The notes beneath the pieces were generated by a model. That model saw only the letters and a program-made list of their open reading frames with translations, did no database searches and was not told where the DNA came from. From Panorpa germanica (taxonomy: Eukaryota > Arthropoda > Insecta > Mecoptera > Panorpidae): 64,000 nucleotides of DNA. The stretch is taken from assembly GCA_963678705.1 (NCBI GenBank), contig OY783212.1, positions 6,138,001 to 6,202,000 of the forward strand, in the 5' to 3' direction. Position numbers and translations under genes: made by a program. Below, one piece after another: positions 12,762 to 27,086 of the stretch (the stretch's first letter is position 1; each line of letters begins with the position of its first letter).

Positions 12762-12790
12762 TTTTTAATGTTTTTTTTCAACAGGTAAAA
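12762..12790 (+). promoter_or_regulatory. Candidate recursive splice site (weaker)
   Basis: A long T-rich tract ends in CAACAG at 12784 and is fused directly to GTAAAA. The 3' splice site half is good. The 5' half lacks the +5 G of a consensus donor. It lies 3.65 kb into the 33.8-kb intron. As a recursive site it is less convincing than the one at 27110. Confidence 0.35.
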
Positions 12791-14221
12791 ACTTTTAGCA
12801 AACCTTATTAGATAAATTTAAGATTTTGCTTATGTCAGCATTCATAACCTTTATACCTTTACTATGAACTATTGTCTGCGCATGTGTTTGTTATAGTTTT
12901 ACCTGTAGGTTTTTTTTTGTATTCACTTGATACAAGAATTCTTTACACTCCTATGCGTATGAGTTATTTCATTTTATTGTATTTTGTCTACTATGGTTTC
13001 CAACTTCTTAAGGTTAGGACACTGCTCAAAATACTGATTTTTTATAATTAAACTAGCGGGTAAGGATTTAGAAAAAAAGCGATTCGTAACTAATATTCCA
13101 GCATCTATTTATGCATACTTCTTTATGTTTTTGTATATATTACCTTTTTTTAGCTACTTTTTTTTATAATTGATAATGCTATATCGTAAGTATTTTGGTT
13201 GATTTAAAGTTCGCATCAGTTTTACCCTTAATACGAATTGTAGACAAGATTGTTTATATCTTTGATAGTTTTAGATCAAGAGTAGACAGACTTGCTTAGA
13301 CATCTGCATATGACACCCTTGTTTTAGATGAATCTCTTTAAATACCTAAAAATATATAACAATTATTGAAATATTTTATTCAAAATGTAAGTGTTGGAAA
13401 TCTACTGTAGTATTTCAAAAAAACTTTTGTACATTTTTTGTACCTAAACAACATCGTATCTTTCAAAAAGCGACTGCATATTTCTTGGGGCTAGGTAAAA
13501 AGAAAAAAAGAAACACTTGGCCGAAGTTCTCCGCCGTCCGTCCCGCAGGGTTCTGTCTTACGATTGGTTTAAAGACGACAGCTGCAGATCCGGTAGATCT
13601 CTTGTAACCTTAGACTCAGGGATGTAGCAAAGGAACAATAAATTTCAAAAACTCTTAAAATGGAAGCACGTCTGTTTACAGAATCATTTGGTAGAAGTAT
13701 AAAATAATAAACTTAGCTTAGGTTATATTAGACCTAGAGCTTACTTTTGTTGCTCTGTGTTCTATATTTAGGATACCTAGTTGCTTCTGTGTAATCCTTT
13801 AATATTGTGGTTGGTGTTTAATTTTAAAATACTGAAGGTGCTTATGCTACGGTGACAAATCTTGAATCTTTCGAGACCGGGGTTATTTGTCAAAACACTC
13901 GTTTTTAGTTTACTTTTTACTGTAATTTATTGTGCTACATATTTCAGATTTTTCAGGAGCGCACACAGGTTTTTTTTTAGAGGAAGTTTAAATCCAACCT
14001 GGCTTATAACAGAGCAACACACAAATGACGATCGTTATGAAAAATCTAGTCAGTCCGGACTTACTGGACTGTAGACACATTATATTAAAGCTGGGTATGG
14101 AAACAGTTTCCAAATTACGTTAGAGGTATAAACTACGAAGCTCCAGTTTGACCTCTCTAGAATCCTTCCCACTCTTCCTTATACAACCCATAGTAGTTTT
14201 TAGAAATATGAAAAAGATGAA

Positions 14222-14910
14222 AATGGGGTTGTGTCCTCATTTTTTAGTGGTCGATTTTTCAATTGTTGATTGAAATAGATGTTAATAAATGTGTATTGGT
14301 GTGTCTATTTTATTAAATATCTAAATGTTGACGGAGATATAGCAATTAAACATTTGAATTGTAGTTTTAGCTCTAGAAATGGTCGGCCATATTTGTATGA
14401 CGTGAATGCATTTTAACGTCAGTTATTTGTTGAGTAGGTGAGTGCTGTTGGTAGTCGAAATAATCAAGTCAAGTCAAAGAGTAATAAGTTTTTATTTTAT
14501 TTAACCCTGTTACGGCAGACATAATATTGAAATTTTATTGTTCGTTGAAATAGCTGTAAATAATATTTGATATTTTGATATATAAATACATATAGCAGAG
14601 ATTTATGAGCTGTAAGGTTGGTAAGTTGTAAACTTGCCAGAGTTCTATATTGAATATGCTATCCCTTTTACGCTGTGTTGTATAAAAGAGATAGCAACTA
14701 GCGGCTGTGATGTTACATGCAGTTGGAATGTGTACAACGTTGAATCCCTTTAATAATTAAAGAGAAAAAATGACTTTTTTAATTGTTAATATCTCCTGAA
14801 ATATAAGGAGTTATTAAAAAATAATTTGACATTTGAGTTTCTAGTAACCAACTTTATCAATATGTATAGTACAGTTTTATAGAAATTAAGACATAAGACA
14901 CAAGCCCGTT
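14222..14910 (+). mobile_element. MITE-like element, copy B (689 bp)
   Basis: The ends read AATGGGGTTGTGTCCT and AGACACAAGCCCGTT, each one or two bases away from copy A (2252-2892), and the interior is collinear with copy A in the same orientation. It carries an extra block of about 80 bp around 14625-14710 that copy A lacks. Termini degenerate differently from copies A and C, so it is probably an old, independent insertion. Confidence 0.8.
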
Positions 14911-16029
14911 TTCAAAACACTTTTTACCGGTTTGGCATTATGGTTCAATGGAAAACAAAAATAGCAGAATATCTACCTTTGGGAAACGAATATTGTTATC
15001 AAAATGTATACTTATTAAATTAACGTACTATATATTCTATTATGCATCTTATAACAAATATCCACCTCAGACATGTTCGAACAGGTTCTTCCACGCATAC
15101 GACTGCGTTTGCTGAAAATGAATCGTGGTAGAATAAGGCCCAGAATGCAATATTTAGTAATAAGCATAGTTTCTAATAATATATTACAACATAAAGCCCA
15201 TTTATTGACGCTGGCAGTACTCTGTTACGCCTGAAATTAACTTCCCCACGCGTCAGTAGTGTGAATTCCGATCCACCTAATATACTCGTATATATTCGTG
15301 CATAACTGCGTTGCGTTCGTAGACAGTTCGCCTTCATCTGCACGCTTGTGCTTACATCTGTCCCACAGGAGGACAGGAGATGCATGGTTTCACCAACCCA
15401 CCGGAAATTTCACTTTAAAATAATATAGTACCATAAATACAAGACTATTTGCCTTGTGAAATATAAAAAATGTCGCCCACTTATATTAATAACAGTTAAA
15501 GACGAGAACAAGAACGAAAGATTACTGTAATAGCGCTGTTAATGATGTTTCGTCGTTTTATTTTCAAAAATTGATTGCTTTACACGTACTGACATTTCAT
15601 GTATTCCATTTTTTAGTATTTAATATAAAATTCTTGAAGGAGAGAGATAAGCTGAGATAAAAAAAGTGAACGTTAGTTTTTTCAATATTTGTATTGAAAA
15701 GATAAATATTCCATAATAGTAATATCTCTTGATCTGAAAGCAAACCAAAATAAATTTATGAATGGTGTATACATACAAGTATACTCGTAAATATATGTAT
15801 ACTTATTTACATAGCAAAATTCTTTAGTAAGTTTGGTGAGATTTTTTTAGAATGAGAAAAGTTTTCTATATATATTTACTTTTTACGCATGTAAACATAC
15901 AAGTTGGTGACCAATTTTTTTAGGGAAAGTTTATATAATTTTTTTTATGTAATCTCGTATAACATTTGGTAGGTATGTAAAATATATCTAATTGATTTGC
16001 ATATATTTATATATATTTTTTTTTGTTTA

Positions 16030-16205
16030 ATTTATTTAACGTCGGTCTATGACCGAATGATGTTGACTCTTATAATCAACTATTGGCTATTATATATGTT
16101 AATGACATCGCGGCCTAATAAATTTATGATTAGGTATATACGTAATCAATTTAACTGGATAACAACCAAATTCAAAAATAAAACGCTGGTCCAGGGATCG
16201 AACTC
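16030..16205 (-). repeat. tRNA-derived SINE relic (copy 2, head truncated)
   Basis: It aligns with the copy at 18755-18985 through TTTAACGTCGG at the left, an AATTTATGATTAGGTATATA-like body and a B-box-like CGATCCCTGG (minus strand) near 16195. The A-box part of the head is missing. Confidence 0.5.
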
Positions 16206-18754
16206 GAATTATATATTTTTAATTCTACATTACCATAACATTTCTATAATAAAATAAAAAATATTAACCAGATATTGCAACCAGAGAAGTAGCTAAACCT
16301 TTTGCCCCCTTTCAATATTCGCCAAAAACAGTTCTTATTCTTAAAGTAAAAGTTCTCATAGTAGAAACTTGTTCTTAATTGATTGCCAGTGAAGTGTTCA
16401 AAAAGTTGATAAGAAAAGTCAGAAAACTTAATAACGAAAAAATATTTTTTCAAAAACCATTTATAAAAAGGTGAGTGTATTTTTTGTTAGTAGGAAAATT
16501 GAATTTCAAATGCGTTATTACACCCTTTTATATTTTTTAAATTGAATTTTAAATATTTTTTTTTACCCTCATAGTGTATGAATATATTTCCGTTTTAAAA
16601 TTAGATTTACTGGAGAGCGGGTAATAAAAGCTTTAATTATAGACTTGTATAAAAATTTATCTTTGGATTTTATTCAATGTCTAGCAGTTGGATTTTTAGG
16701 GATATGCTTTTAGGTTATGTAGGTATTTAAATTAATCAATAGTCTTTCATACTTTACGGTCTATTTATAGTTCAAGAGATTACTCATTCTGCACTTGATA
16801 TGTAATTTAATATGATATGTAACTAACTTCTAACTAGTGAAAAATGAATGTTGAATGATGGTGTGTACACCGCTTTAGAGTCACAAAAACACAATCGGAT
16901 ACTCTGCATTACGATAATGTTATCTAAATAATGAACATGTCGGCCAGCTAGTGTGAATGTCTCATCATTTAATATCACTAATTACTACAAAACTCTTATT
17001 AGAGAAATATGATTCCGCATGTTCTGAGTCATTGACATTTGACATTATTTATGTACCAGTAAGTAATAACGGGAATACAACCACGCTTTTGTATCTGTTG
17101 ATACTTGATGCATATGCTTATTTACATACAGATATAATAATTTAATAGTTACATTGATTTTGATCATTGATATCCATTGCTAATATATCTCAACTACCGC
17201 AAAAACATATATAGAAAGTTTTATATTAAAACCTCTATTAAAATTTACCTATTATTTCTATAAAAAATTGCCTGAAGGACGAACATGTTTTTTAATTTCA
17301 CAAACAGTATGAAAAATGTATATGTAACATAAAAAATTATAACCTAACATTTTTAGTACTTTCTGCTACTTTATGGGTAAACTTTCGCTGCTGCAAACAA
17401 TTAAACCAAAATAAACAGAGCGAGTGTGTCGACTGTGAGTGTGGACTGTCGCTCCACCATATGGTATTTATAAACAACCATCAGCGTGTGAAAATATTAA
17501 TGATTTAGTTTAAATTTAGAAGCACAAGCAACAAAACTTGTACTCCATTCCATGCATAAAATAAAAACATAAACCACCAATTTTTTATATTAAAAAGTTC
17601 ATAAACTGTATAAAGTGCTACACTTTTTATTATTTTTGACATTTATTAACTGTAAGTGGTGCTGTCATCTAGTTATCTGAAGGCTGAACTAATAAAATGT
17701 TTTATTTCTTGTCATTTATGTTGTCGTCATTCATTTGACTGCATCTGAAACACACCCAGTTACACTATACTACAAAACACACGAGGGTGGATCAATAAGT
17801 TCCTGTTTTGAAGACACGTATCCTTTCTAAGAGAAGTTGACGTTACTATCGTCCACTACCATCTTTCAAACGACGATATATGCGCTTACTTTAACAATCT
17901 ATCTCCATGTTAGCAGCTGCATATTTTAAAAACTCTGCAAATACACGACAATAAGATATCCTCGTACACACAAAGGCTACTGCACTGTGCAAGTATTACA
18001 ATGCTTGTTTCAATTTGTTTATGTCACGTATTCTTGGAATGTTTATACAAATTTAATAGTTGCGCTTAACAGAAAAGAACTCGATGCACTTAACACTAAA
18101 GTGCACACAGAAGCTAATATTTTGTTGTGAGAGAAAAGAAATCTGTGTCTATCTACACCAACACGTATATGGTATTGTTTTGTTAGAAGACACATTCAAA
18201 GAATCTGCATACCTGGTACAATTACATGTGTATTGCTTCAGTTAGACATGTACGGAAAATGCGCTTTTAAACTTAGCAGATTGTTGACTTGGTTAGCATT
18301 TGGTCGACTGTGTCAGTACCGGGAAAATATGTTATGTTTCAAACAGTTTTTATAGAAAATTTATTTGAGATTCAACTGCGGATCTGCGGTCTAAGGTACT
18401 AAAATTTTGTATTATATCTTGTGTATTATTTCTTTTTCTTAACAATGTTTTAGCGGATAGACGAATGAATACGCAAGGCTAACGTGATAATATCTATTGG
18501 TATAAGCATATTTAAATTTAAAGTGTATGCGAGTGATTGAGTAAAATATTGAAAAAGATGGCTTAGTATTCTTTAGTTTATACTTTTATTTGTAGTGGAA
18601 AATAAATAAGGATAATAAAGTATTAAAGGTCTAATTCTGTCAGTTCAAAACTTGTAAAGTATCCTAAATATTTAAAAAATCGCACTGTTTTAGGAATTAA
18701 TTTATACTGGATTTTAAATTCTTACATTATAGATATTTTTTTATTTAAAAAACA

Positions 18755-18985
18755 ATTAATTTATGTAACGTCGGCCTATTTCTAATGCTGCGTCTTATCA
18801 CTGATAACCTATTTCCATACGTGTGGGCTGCACAACTGCCTATCAAGTTTATGATTATGTATGTATATAACCTATTTAACTTGATAACAACTAAACCCAA
18901 AAAATATAATTCAGTTCCGGAGATCAAACCCGAAAGCACAGCAGATAGCGTCAAGCGGTCGTCCACTGTGTGTTTCGTCTATAGA
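18755..18985 (-). repeat. tRNA-derived SINE (copy 3, fullest)
   Basis: Read on the minus strand, it starts with an A-box-like CACAGTGGACGACC followed about 40 nt later by a B-box-like GGGTTTGATCTCC. It then has a unique body ending near CCGACGTTACATAAATT. This order is that of a tRNA-derived SINE. Two poorer copies are in the window (1710-1812, 16030-16205). Confidence 0.6.
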
Positions 18986-19779
18986 TATTTTCATTCATCT
19001 TTTATTAATACATTAAACATTTTTTGAAGATTTTTTCTTAGATATAAATATAATCCAGGAAACGAAAACACGAAATTTATTGTATTGTAGTTATTTATCG
19101 TTTTTGCTATTTGGCGTTATATTCTTTTACATTAATTCTATTAGTTAATTGCCTTTATTACTTAAATTTACTAAAATAAACTAAACTTAATCCTTTTTCC
19201 ACTTCCAAAAATGTTTGTTCTTCTTCTCTTTGTGGAGTACTGTGTTGTAAAGTTTGCAACATTTTCGACTCCGTGGTTTTCTCTCTTTTTTCTCCTTCTG
19301 TACTTCTGCCATTCTCTTCAAATCCTGTTTTTACTGTTTATTTTACATTCACATGTCTCTTTAATGTGCTCCAACGTCTCTATTTCTTTCTTTCACATTT
19401 TGCACACCCTTTCCTTTCTCTTTTCTCGTTATCTATTGCCTTTCCCATTCTTGAGATGTTAACACATGTTTTAGTAATTGACCTATCTAAACTACGAGTA
19501 CTATAAAACGTTCGTGCATTCTGATCATAAATTATTAATAAAGAATCGAACAATATTCTTGTAACAAGTTTCCTATTGCCGTAGGAACTAGAAGAACACC
19601 GTATTACATGAAACAACAAAACCAGGTGGGTCTAGTTTACATGGAAATCATAAATATATATAACAACAGTTCGAAACAGGTAAAAACCAATATTTGCTCT
19701 ATGTCCTCTGAACAATATACCCGTAGTTCTATTGACAGTCGTCAAACAGTTTTGTGCTCACTCAAACATTGTCCTCTGT

Positions 19780-19813
19780 CACACACACACACAACATACA
19801 CACACACATACAT
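19780..19813. repeat. (CA)n-type microsatellite
   Basis: Two short CA runs separated by an imperfect ACATA unit, in intron 1. Confidence 0.85.
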
Positions 19814-22754
19814 TGAAACCCGTTCAAATAATTCCTTGTTCCTGTCAATAACATAATATCGTAATGGTCATCGTGTTTTCTTAGTAATTGGAACACCTAG
19901 TCAATTATTAGATTTACCTGGGGGTTTGTTCGTTGATAGTGTGGTGAATGTGTCCAGCCTTTTAACGGTGGTGCATTGTTTGTTTAAGGGTGTTCCTTCA
20001 TTAACTCGTTGTTCATGCAAACGGGTTTTTGTTTAGCAACTAAATTTGCATGTTGCATGAGTTGTTTTACACTGAATACATTTTGATTAATTTTGTGGGA
20101 AGTCAACGACGCAGTATAAAGAAAATTTGAATCGTATGCAAGTGCTCACTCACTAATTTTATATAACCTAGCACCCTTTACTTGTCCTTTTTAGTGTGAA
20201 ATATTAGATTCTATATCCCACGCGAGTCCACCGAATGACCGCTCTAGTTGAAAGACCCATAGATAGATACAGTTTTTGTAGCCTGTACTTAAATTGTTAG
20301 CATATTTAGAGAGAAATCGCAGTATTTAATGGAATGGTTAGACCAATTATACCTTTAATCAATACGAGAGCAAACGCTGGTCAGAGCTACAATTTTAGAG
20401 CCTTTAAAATATGTATAAAGTATTGATTACAGTCCAAAAATAATATTATTAATAATCAATCAGTTTCTAAGTAAAATATTTACGTAAATTGATCCAATTA
20501 ATCCATATCTAATATTCTAAACACTTCGTGTTTGTTAGAAAATATTGAAGGCAAAATATTTAATACTACGGGATAATTATTAATTGGTTAGTTAAAATTT
20601 AATCAAGAATTACCTGTATTGAATTTTAAAGTAAACTAAATAATATATTTCTTTTTGTAAATACTTCTGCTTTGGTTTCTACCTGATGTTTAAATCTCTT
20701 CAGGTTTGGTAATTATTCCTTTCTTGCTCCATTCTTGGCTGCGCTTACCAGCTGCTCCAAACACTGCGAACACCTGCTTATTCAGGTTTTGTTGAAATTG
20801 AAGAGGTAATACAAAAAATATAAATAATAAATAAACTCTTATAATGGTGGAAATATGCACATAATGATTTTCGAAGTAGGATTCCATATTGAAACCAGAA
20901 AAAAGAAAATACGATGATAATATATTTATACATAAATATATATTCATAATCTCTAAATTGATTATATATTCATTAATTAGCATATTTAAATTTATTTATT
21001 ATGCTAATTTATATATTATTATTATAATTATTTATTATTTATTAAATGTCCGATAGTATCAAAAGTACTAGAGATTCTTTCCTCTTTCACGTTAAAAAAG
21101 CGTGTTCTCAGCAGCCATGGTGGTTAAGTCGTTGATAAGAATACTCTCAAGCCAAGAATTCCAGAGCCAGCATGTATTTGTTACGAAACACGAAAAAGGA
21201 ATTGCCAACGTTTTATAATATCTTATTTGAAAAGCACCAGTAATATTGAACATAGATACTAGGCAAACATACCGTGGGCAAAATAACACTTGTTAAGTCA
21301 TTGCTTTGCTAAAACGGCATTTTTTCTTATTAAAAAGCAATGCTTTATCAATATACGAAATTCAGATTTTTCCATTGTTTTGGAATTTGAAAAAGCAGCG
21401 TCACTAAAACCACTGTAACTTAAAAACTAATGCTCAGAATGTCATGAAATTTAGACATTTGTTTGCAGGTTGGTATTATCTAAAAACCATATGGATTTGT
21501 TTCGATAGCGCCATCTATATGTCATTCTAGGAACTTATTGAGTGAGTGTTGTAATATTATACGAAGAACATTCTAGGCTTTGACAAGAAACAATATTTTT
21601 TTTGGAACTCATTCAACACACAACGCAACGCAACGAAACGCACCATGCAACGAAAATACTTAAAACGTCAAACTTAAGCTCATAAAAAATACAATCGAAC
21701 AACACCATTAAAATTTATAATATATTAACAATTAGAACCATCTACATTTCCTGGAACATTTCAATAGACTCTATTGCAGTGGCGTAGCTACCGCCGTATC
21801 TGCCGTATCAATGATTGGGGCCCTGTGCCACAAGAGCCCCAAACGTGTGTAAGCAAAAATTCGTAAAATGTTATCCACAATCTCACTTAAACTCTTAGAC
21901 TTACTTAGCTTAATTCTTAAGAGTATTAAATATAGGTAATAACGTATAATCAATATATAATTATTTTAATTCAATGTAAGCGTCTTGTTTCTTTTTTGTG
22001 AAAATTCTTTACCCATCATTTGGGCCCCTAACAAATGTTGATACAGGCACCCTACTTTACTGCTCTGTTGGTATATTGCTATTATTTGGATGATTGCTTG
22101 CTATAATTTCGAGTCTCTAAAACTTGTAATTACCTCACTTATCCGTAACAGAAATTAATTAGTAGAAAACAAAGTATAACATTAATCATCTTCTATTCTT
22201 CTTCTGTTAATCAATAGCAATGTTATTTACGACACGATTGGACATTACGTTAGGCAAACAAAATTGCTCGTCACACAACGAGGAGTACTGCCTAGTAACT
22301 CCTGAGAGTCCTGAAAGAATTACAGGACAAAGTGAAACTCGGGAACTCCGGGAGTTGGGATATTTCAAATCAATACGTCGCTTGGAAAATAGCCAACACT
22401 TTTGGGTGTGCCTATACCATTGCATGTCTGCACATGTACACTGTAATTGAAGAAAATGTTGAAAAACTTTTTTATTTTTAATAAATTCATTTTTAAGTGC
22501 ATAAAACATTTTCTTCTGGATTATCATAATTTGTTTATAATTGAATCTTTACTTAAGACAAGAACAACCATTTGATAACAACAAGTAAAGAAACCTATTC
22601 TATTTCCTTTCCTAACCTATTCTAAGAAATCTATTATATAACATTTGTTAGGTTAATATAATGTAAGGTTATATAACAAAAGTTATCTATATATACGTTT
22701 TACACAAGATTTTCTAATGTGACATTAAATTAATATATTAGTATAAGATTTTTA

Positions 22755-22870
22755 ATGTCTTTTGCATTTATTTAATGACAATGCAATAGAATTATGTTAA
22801 AGTTCGGTAAATAATAAAACGTAACGGTAGGTAAAAGATATTACGTCAAATAGTAGATGAGTTTAGTTTC
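22755..22870. repeat. Dispersed direct repeat, copy 1 (pair with 48545-48652)
   Basis: The segment is collinear with 48545-48652: both share CATTTATTTAATGACAATG, then an AATAATAAAAC core and GATGAGTTTA or ATAAGTTTA at the end. It is a mobile-element relic of unknown class in intron 1. Confidence 0.6.
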
Positions 22871-23699
22871 TGTTATTTGTTTATTAATTTTCTTGTATCA
22901 TTATGGCATTGTACAATTTTATTAGCATGATGTAATATATTAAAAGTATCAGGACAATGGTCTTGACTTTAATATTCGTTCACGTTAAATTGAAGTTGAA
23001 TAAACATGTTCGAACTTGTTCTAAAGCACGATCATTAATAAATCAATGAACCACGTAAATATTTTAAATTTCTTTACGTACTAGTCATTGGCATGATCAG
23101 AATGTAAATGAATGCACATGCATAATTCAGAATCCATAATTTGAGATGATAAAACCCGGTATTATCAAATATTATCACCGAGTTGGTATTCGTTTTGTAT
23201 TTTTTAAAGTAATTTCTTGAATTTTATTTATTTAAATAACATTTTTTTTGGTAAATGATTAAAAAAATAGTAGGAGTTGTATATTTAGTGATTACACCAA
23301 ATATTTCTGTTTTGGAAATTGCGGTGGGTGAAAGTAATGTTGTGGGCGGCGAACATTCCACCTGTCTTAATGTTGTGCAAATGTAGAGTGGGCTGTTGTA
23401 ACCTTAGCACTTTTTTTTGATTCATTGTGCATGCACTTTGATTAGTTATTTGCACTATAATATTTAAACATGAATATGATAATATTTACATGTAATCAAT
23501 AACATAATACGCCTTCTGTGTGACCGAAATAATTAGCTCGTAGATTTTAAAATTTAGCTATGTTTGAGTCTAGGTCTGAGTTGTGGAGAACTTACCAAAT
23601 GATAAACAGATAAAAAATAAACAAATCTACAAAAACACACAATTACTATATTACAATTAAAGCGAGATATAACCTAGCTGTTGAAATCGCAGTAATATA

Positions 23700-23870
23700 A
23701 TACAGAAAATCATAATTCTACGTGGCCAGTGTGCTTGATTATTGGCAGGATGTGGAGCATGGCGGGATTTGAAGTTTTAAGATATTATTGTAATGTATTG
23801 TATAGAGTAATGTAAATGAGTGAAAAAAGGACCGAGATCCTTAGCAAATTATAAATAAAAAAAAAAAAAA
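23700..23870 (+). repeat. Poly(A)-tailed retroposon-like 3' end
   Basis: A short GC-richer sequence ends in ATAAATA followed by a 14-A run at 23857-23870. This looks like the 3' end of a non-LTR retroposon inserted in the + orientation. No coding domain is left, so the family cannot be named. Confidence 0.35.
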
Positions 23871-25433
23871 TATTTGAACGCTAAAAATAACATAATGCAA
23901 AATACGGTTGCTCTCAGACTCTGTCCTAAATGTATTTCAAGAGCAGGTATTCCCAGACAACATATTTCATCCTTCTGCATCAGGAACCCTTCCCCAAATC
24001 CTCCAGTAATCCCTCTGCATCGTACTTCACCGTTTAATAAAACTGGATCAGATAACAAATATTTCTGAAAGTCTGGAATGTCAATAGACATTCTTCTTGT
24101 TCTTCTTCTCCAGCAACAACAACTTCAGGACCTTTATACATCGTAGCGACGTATTTCCAGATCAATTAATATACTTCACGCGTAGTTTTAATCCAACACC
24201 GATGGTAAGAATTACTCGAAACAAAAGAAATTGTCACCATATATATTAGTGAAAAAAAAAAAACAATAAAAATTTGAACACAATGGATTGTATCCCGCAC
24301 GGAAGCACGTTTCCGTTTCTTGCTGGTATGGACTACGTTGAAGGGAGAAGGGTGTGGTGGAGGAAAGAGGGACACGCGAGTGTCACGAACCTAGACAACC
24401 CATTTATATTTTGATGTTAATCAAACATCGAGATGATTATTAAATTCCATATACTCGGAGAATAGAACGTTGCTTTAATATAGAAACACTCTAGAGACCC
24501 CATTGTTTCAGAACAAACATCAAACGTTGTTATATAATGCAAAGGATCATCTGCACTGGCGTAACTTTTCAATATAATACAAATTTATATTTAAAGGGGT
24601 TTTATATTTATTTTACAAGCTAGAAGCAACCTAATTCTTAAACTTAGAAATAAATAGTGCCTAGACAGGGGGTCACGTTAACCGTAGCCCAAAGGTTGTC
24701 AATGCCTTAATTCGATCCTGATTGCAAGGCATTACATCGAAACATCTTTGATTGGAGCAGCTATGATGATTCTCAAATTATGCAGGTGATAAAATATTAG
24801 ATCACTTGACGTGGTCTTAAGCGTGGTCATATAGGATCTGAGCACACTCCATCGTATCCGATCCATGTTCTGTATCTGTATATGCGTATTCCTATTCCAC
24901 AATACCAACCTTTCTTTTATTTTGTGCTACCGTGGCAACATTTCTGGATTTGTGCGAATATGTCTATTAAAGGCCTTATGTCGTTTAAAAATAAGCGTTC
25001 AGATTTCGCAATGCTCAAATCAAAAGCATTGGATTTATTGAATAAAACGTAGAAAAGACAGGCAAACAACCAGAGCAACGGGCTTACTGTAACAACAACT
25101 GAGATCGGCATGCGTTACAAGGCACACAACGGTCGCTACAATTGCCTTTCCTCCAGTTTCTATCTCTTCCACATTTTATTCTATAAAGCCAATGAGTTTA
25201 ACGTATGCAATGCGGACCTATAGTCGTTTACCTTTAAATGGAGAAAAAGAATATTCTTGGACACCTATTTGGTAACTGTTTATGGCTATGTAAATTTAGC
25301 TAAACTATCAGCTGATATTAAAGCCAGCACGTTGGAGCGGGCATAACTAGCCAAAATTAAAAATATAGAAATTTGTAAAATCGTCAGAAGTTAACAAACG
25401 AAAGTTAAACGTTTCCTTTCACTGTTTTTAGTT

Positions 25434-25531
25434 TTAATTTAAAGTTTTAACCTTAAATGTAAGTTTGAACTAGTGAAATTTTAATTTACATTTTATATAT
25501 ATTTACATTTTAGGTTAAAACCTTAAATTAA
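25434..25531. repeat. Imperfect fold-back repeat
   Basis: A 30-nt arm at 25434-25463 is nearly the reverse complement of 25501-25531, with an AAGGTTAAAA-type core in both. It would form a hairpin with a loop of about 37 nt. It may be a fold-back MITE relic. Confidence 0.6.
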
Positions 25532-27086
25532 CACTTAAACCTAGTAAGTGGGAAGTGGAGGCTTTAGCATTGTCGTACGAAACAACGATATGTTGCATAT
25601 TGTCTTTCTCGTTATTATCTATATATTTTTATGTAGAAATTTCAAATATTTATGATTTAAAACAGTTTACATGTCCTATATTACTTGGAATGTTATAACA
25701 TGAAATATTATTTGTAGTCTGACATGAAATATGAATCATTTGATAATCGAATAATTGTTAAATTAAGAATTTGTTGTTTAATTACCCTTGACTTGAACCT
25801 TCTGACTAACGGAGACTTTATTCCTTAGATAGTTCTATATGTTTTGTGTAACAAATATTTATTATTTTATTATTACGATTGGCTAATTTAAAATATAGCA
25901 TTTTCAACAAACAGGACGTTGTGCATATTTAAGATTTCTTTTCGTGACTTACTCCTACTTGCATCCGTACCTAGTCATACAAGTATGTATAATATTATAA
26001 TAATATATGGGGTGATAATCTAACCTTAAAAAAGTCGTTTATTTCCAATTGGTGTTCATTCATGTATTTATCACTGGAAAGAATAACGATCGACATGAGG
26101 TGAAAACTAAAAAATAAAATTTTTAAGAAAATCTCACTAATCTTTCATAAAATTAATGTAATAAATAAAAGTAAATGCCATCTTGTTTGGAATTTTTAAT
26201 TCTCTATAATATTCTATATAATTTATATATTCTATAGATCCTTATTTTTAATATGCCTTTTTATTAATAATATTTCTAATCTTACCGGAAAGTAAGCATT
26301 CAACGAGAATCTAATATCTAAAGGAAATTGATTTTTTTGTTTGCGTTTACATTTCGCTTGGTTATTTACTTCTTTCTTTTGCTCTTCTATAAGGGATAAT
26401 GTTCTCTCAGGCATTCGGCTTCAGGCTATCGTTCTCTTCTTCCCTTTATAAGTGTCAAAATGTGTTGATGAATATTTTTATTTGCACAGCTACTGACAAT
26501 CTGAGCTAATTGACGCTGACGGGTTGAAAATGACATGTGAATATTAAAAAGCGTAAATCACAAGATAGAAATAAAGGATACTAGAAATTGAAAGATAATT
26601 AATGATTTAGTTCTCGAACGTATGGAATGCGCCCAATCGCTCTATTATTTAGAAGATTCTAAAAAACCTGTATTTCTAATAATTCATGACTTAATTGGTA
26701 TAAATCTACGATACGATGGTGAATTTTATCGTATTTGTTCCTATATACATTATAAAGTAAATAGTGACACAGTGGTTCTTCTTCTTTAAAGCATGAGTGA
26801 CCGTTGACTCTCGTAATTTGAACTATACTTTACTTTCATGAAACTTTTACTGAAGGAAACCTAACAATATTTAATCTGAATGGGCTTAACTTATTATTTT
26901 ATATGTAGCTGTTTTAAAAGCCTTTGATTCTTAAAAAGAATTTTTTTTGTGGTAGATTTATTTTAGATACTTTGCATATTAGGTAAAATCGTTTACTTTT
27001 TTATGTTATAAACATCTTACATACATGTAACTGTGTTTACCAGGAATAATAATAGTTCATTCATTGTAGTACTACAGTAATATTAA

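Noticed and set aside
19200-19460. C/T-rich segment with two long overlapping + strand frames
   Set aside because: The frames result from low-complexity pyrimidine-rich sequence coding mainly Phe, Leu and Ser. Similar tracts occur at 32940-33200 and 47430-47640, with no sign of coding use.
21600-21660. CAACG pentamer run as a possible CRISPR-like or satellite array
   Set aside because: There are only a few imperfect 5-bp units, with no spacers or conserved repeat length. It is a minor microsatellite.
22207-22527. 106-codon minus-strand frame in intron 1
   Set aside because: It overlaps a similar frame on the other strand, is not similar to any family I know, and runs into AT-rich low-complexity codons at its C-terminus.
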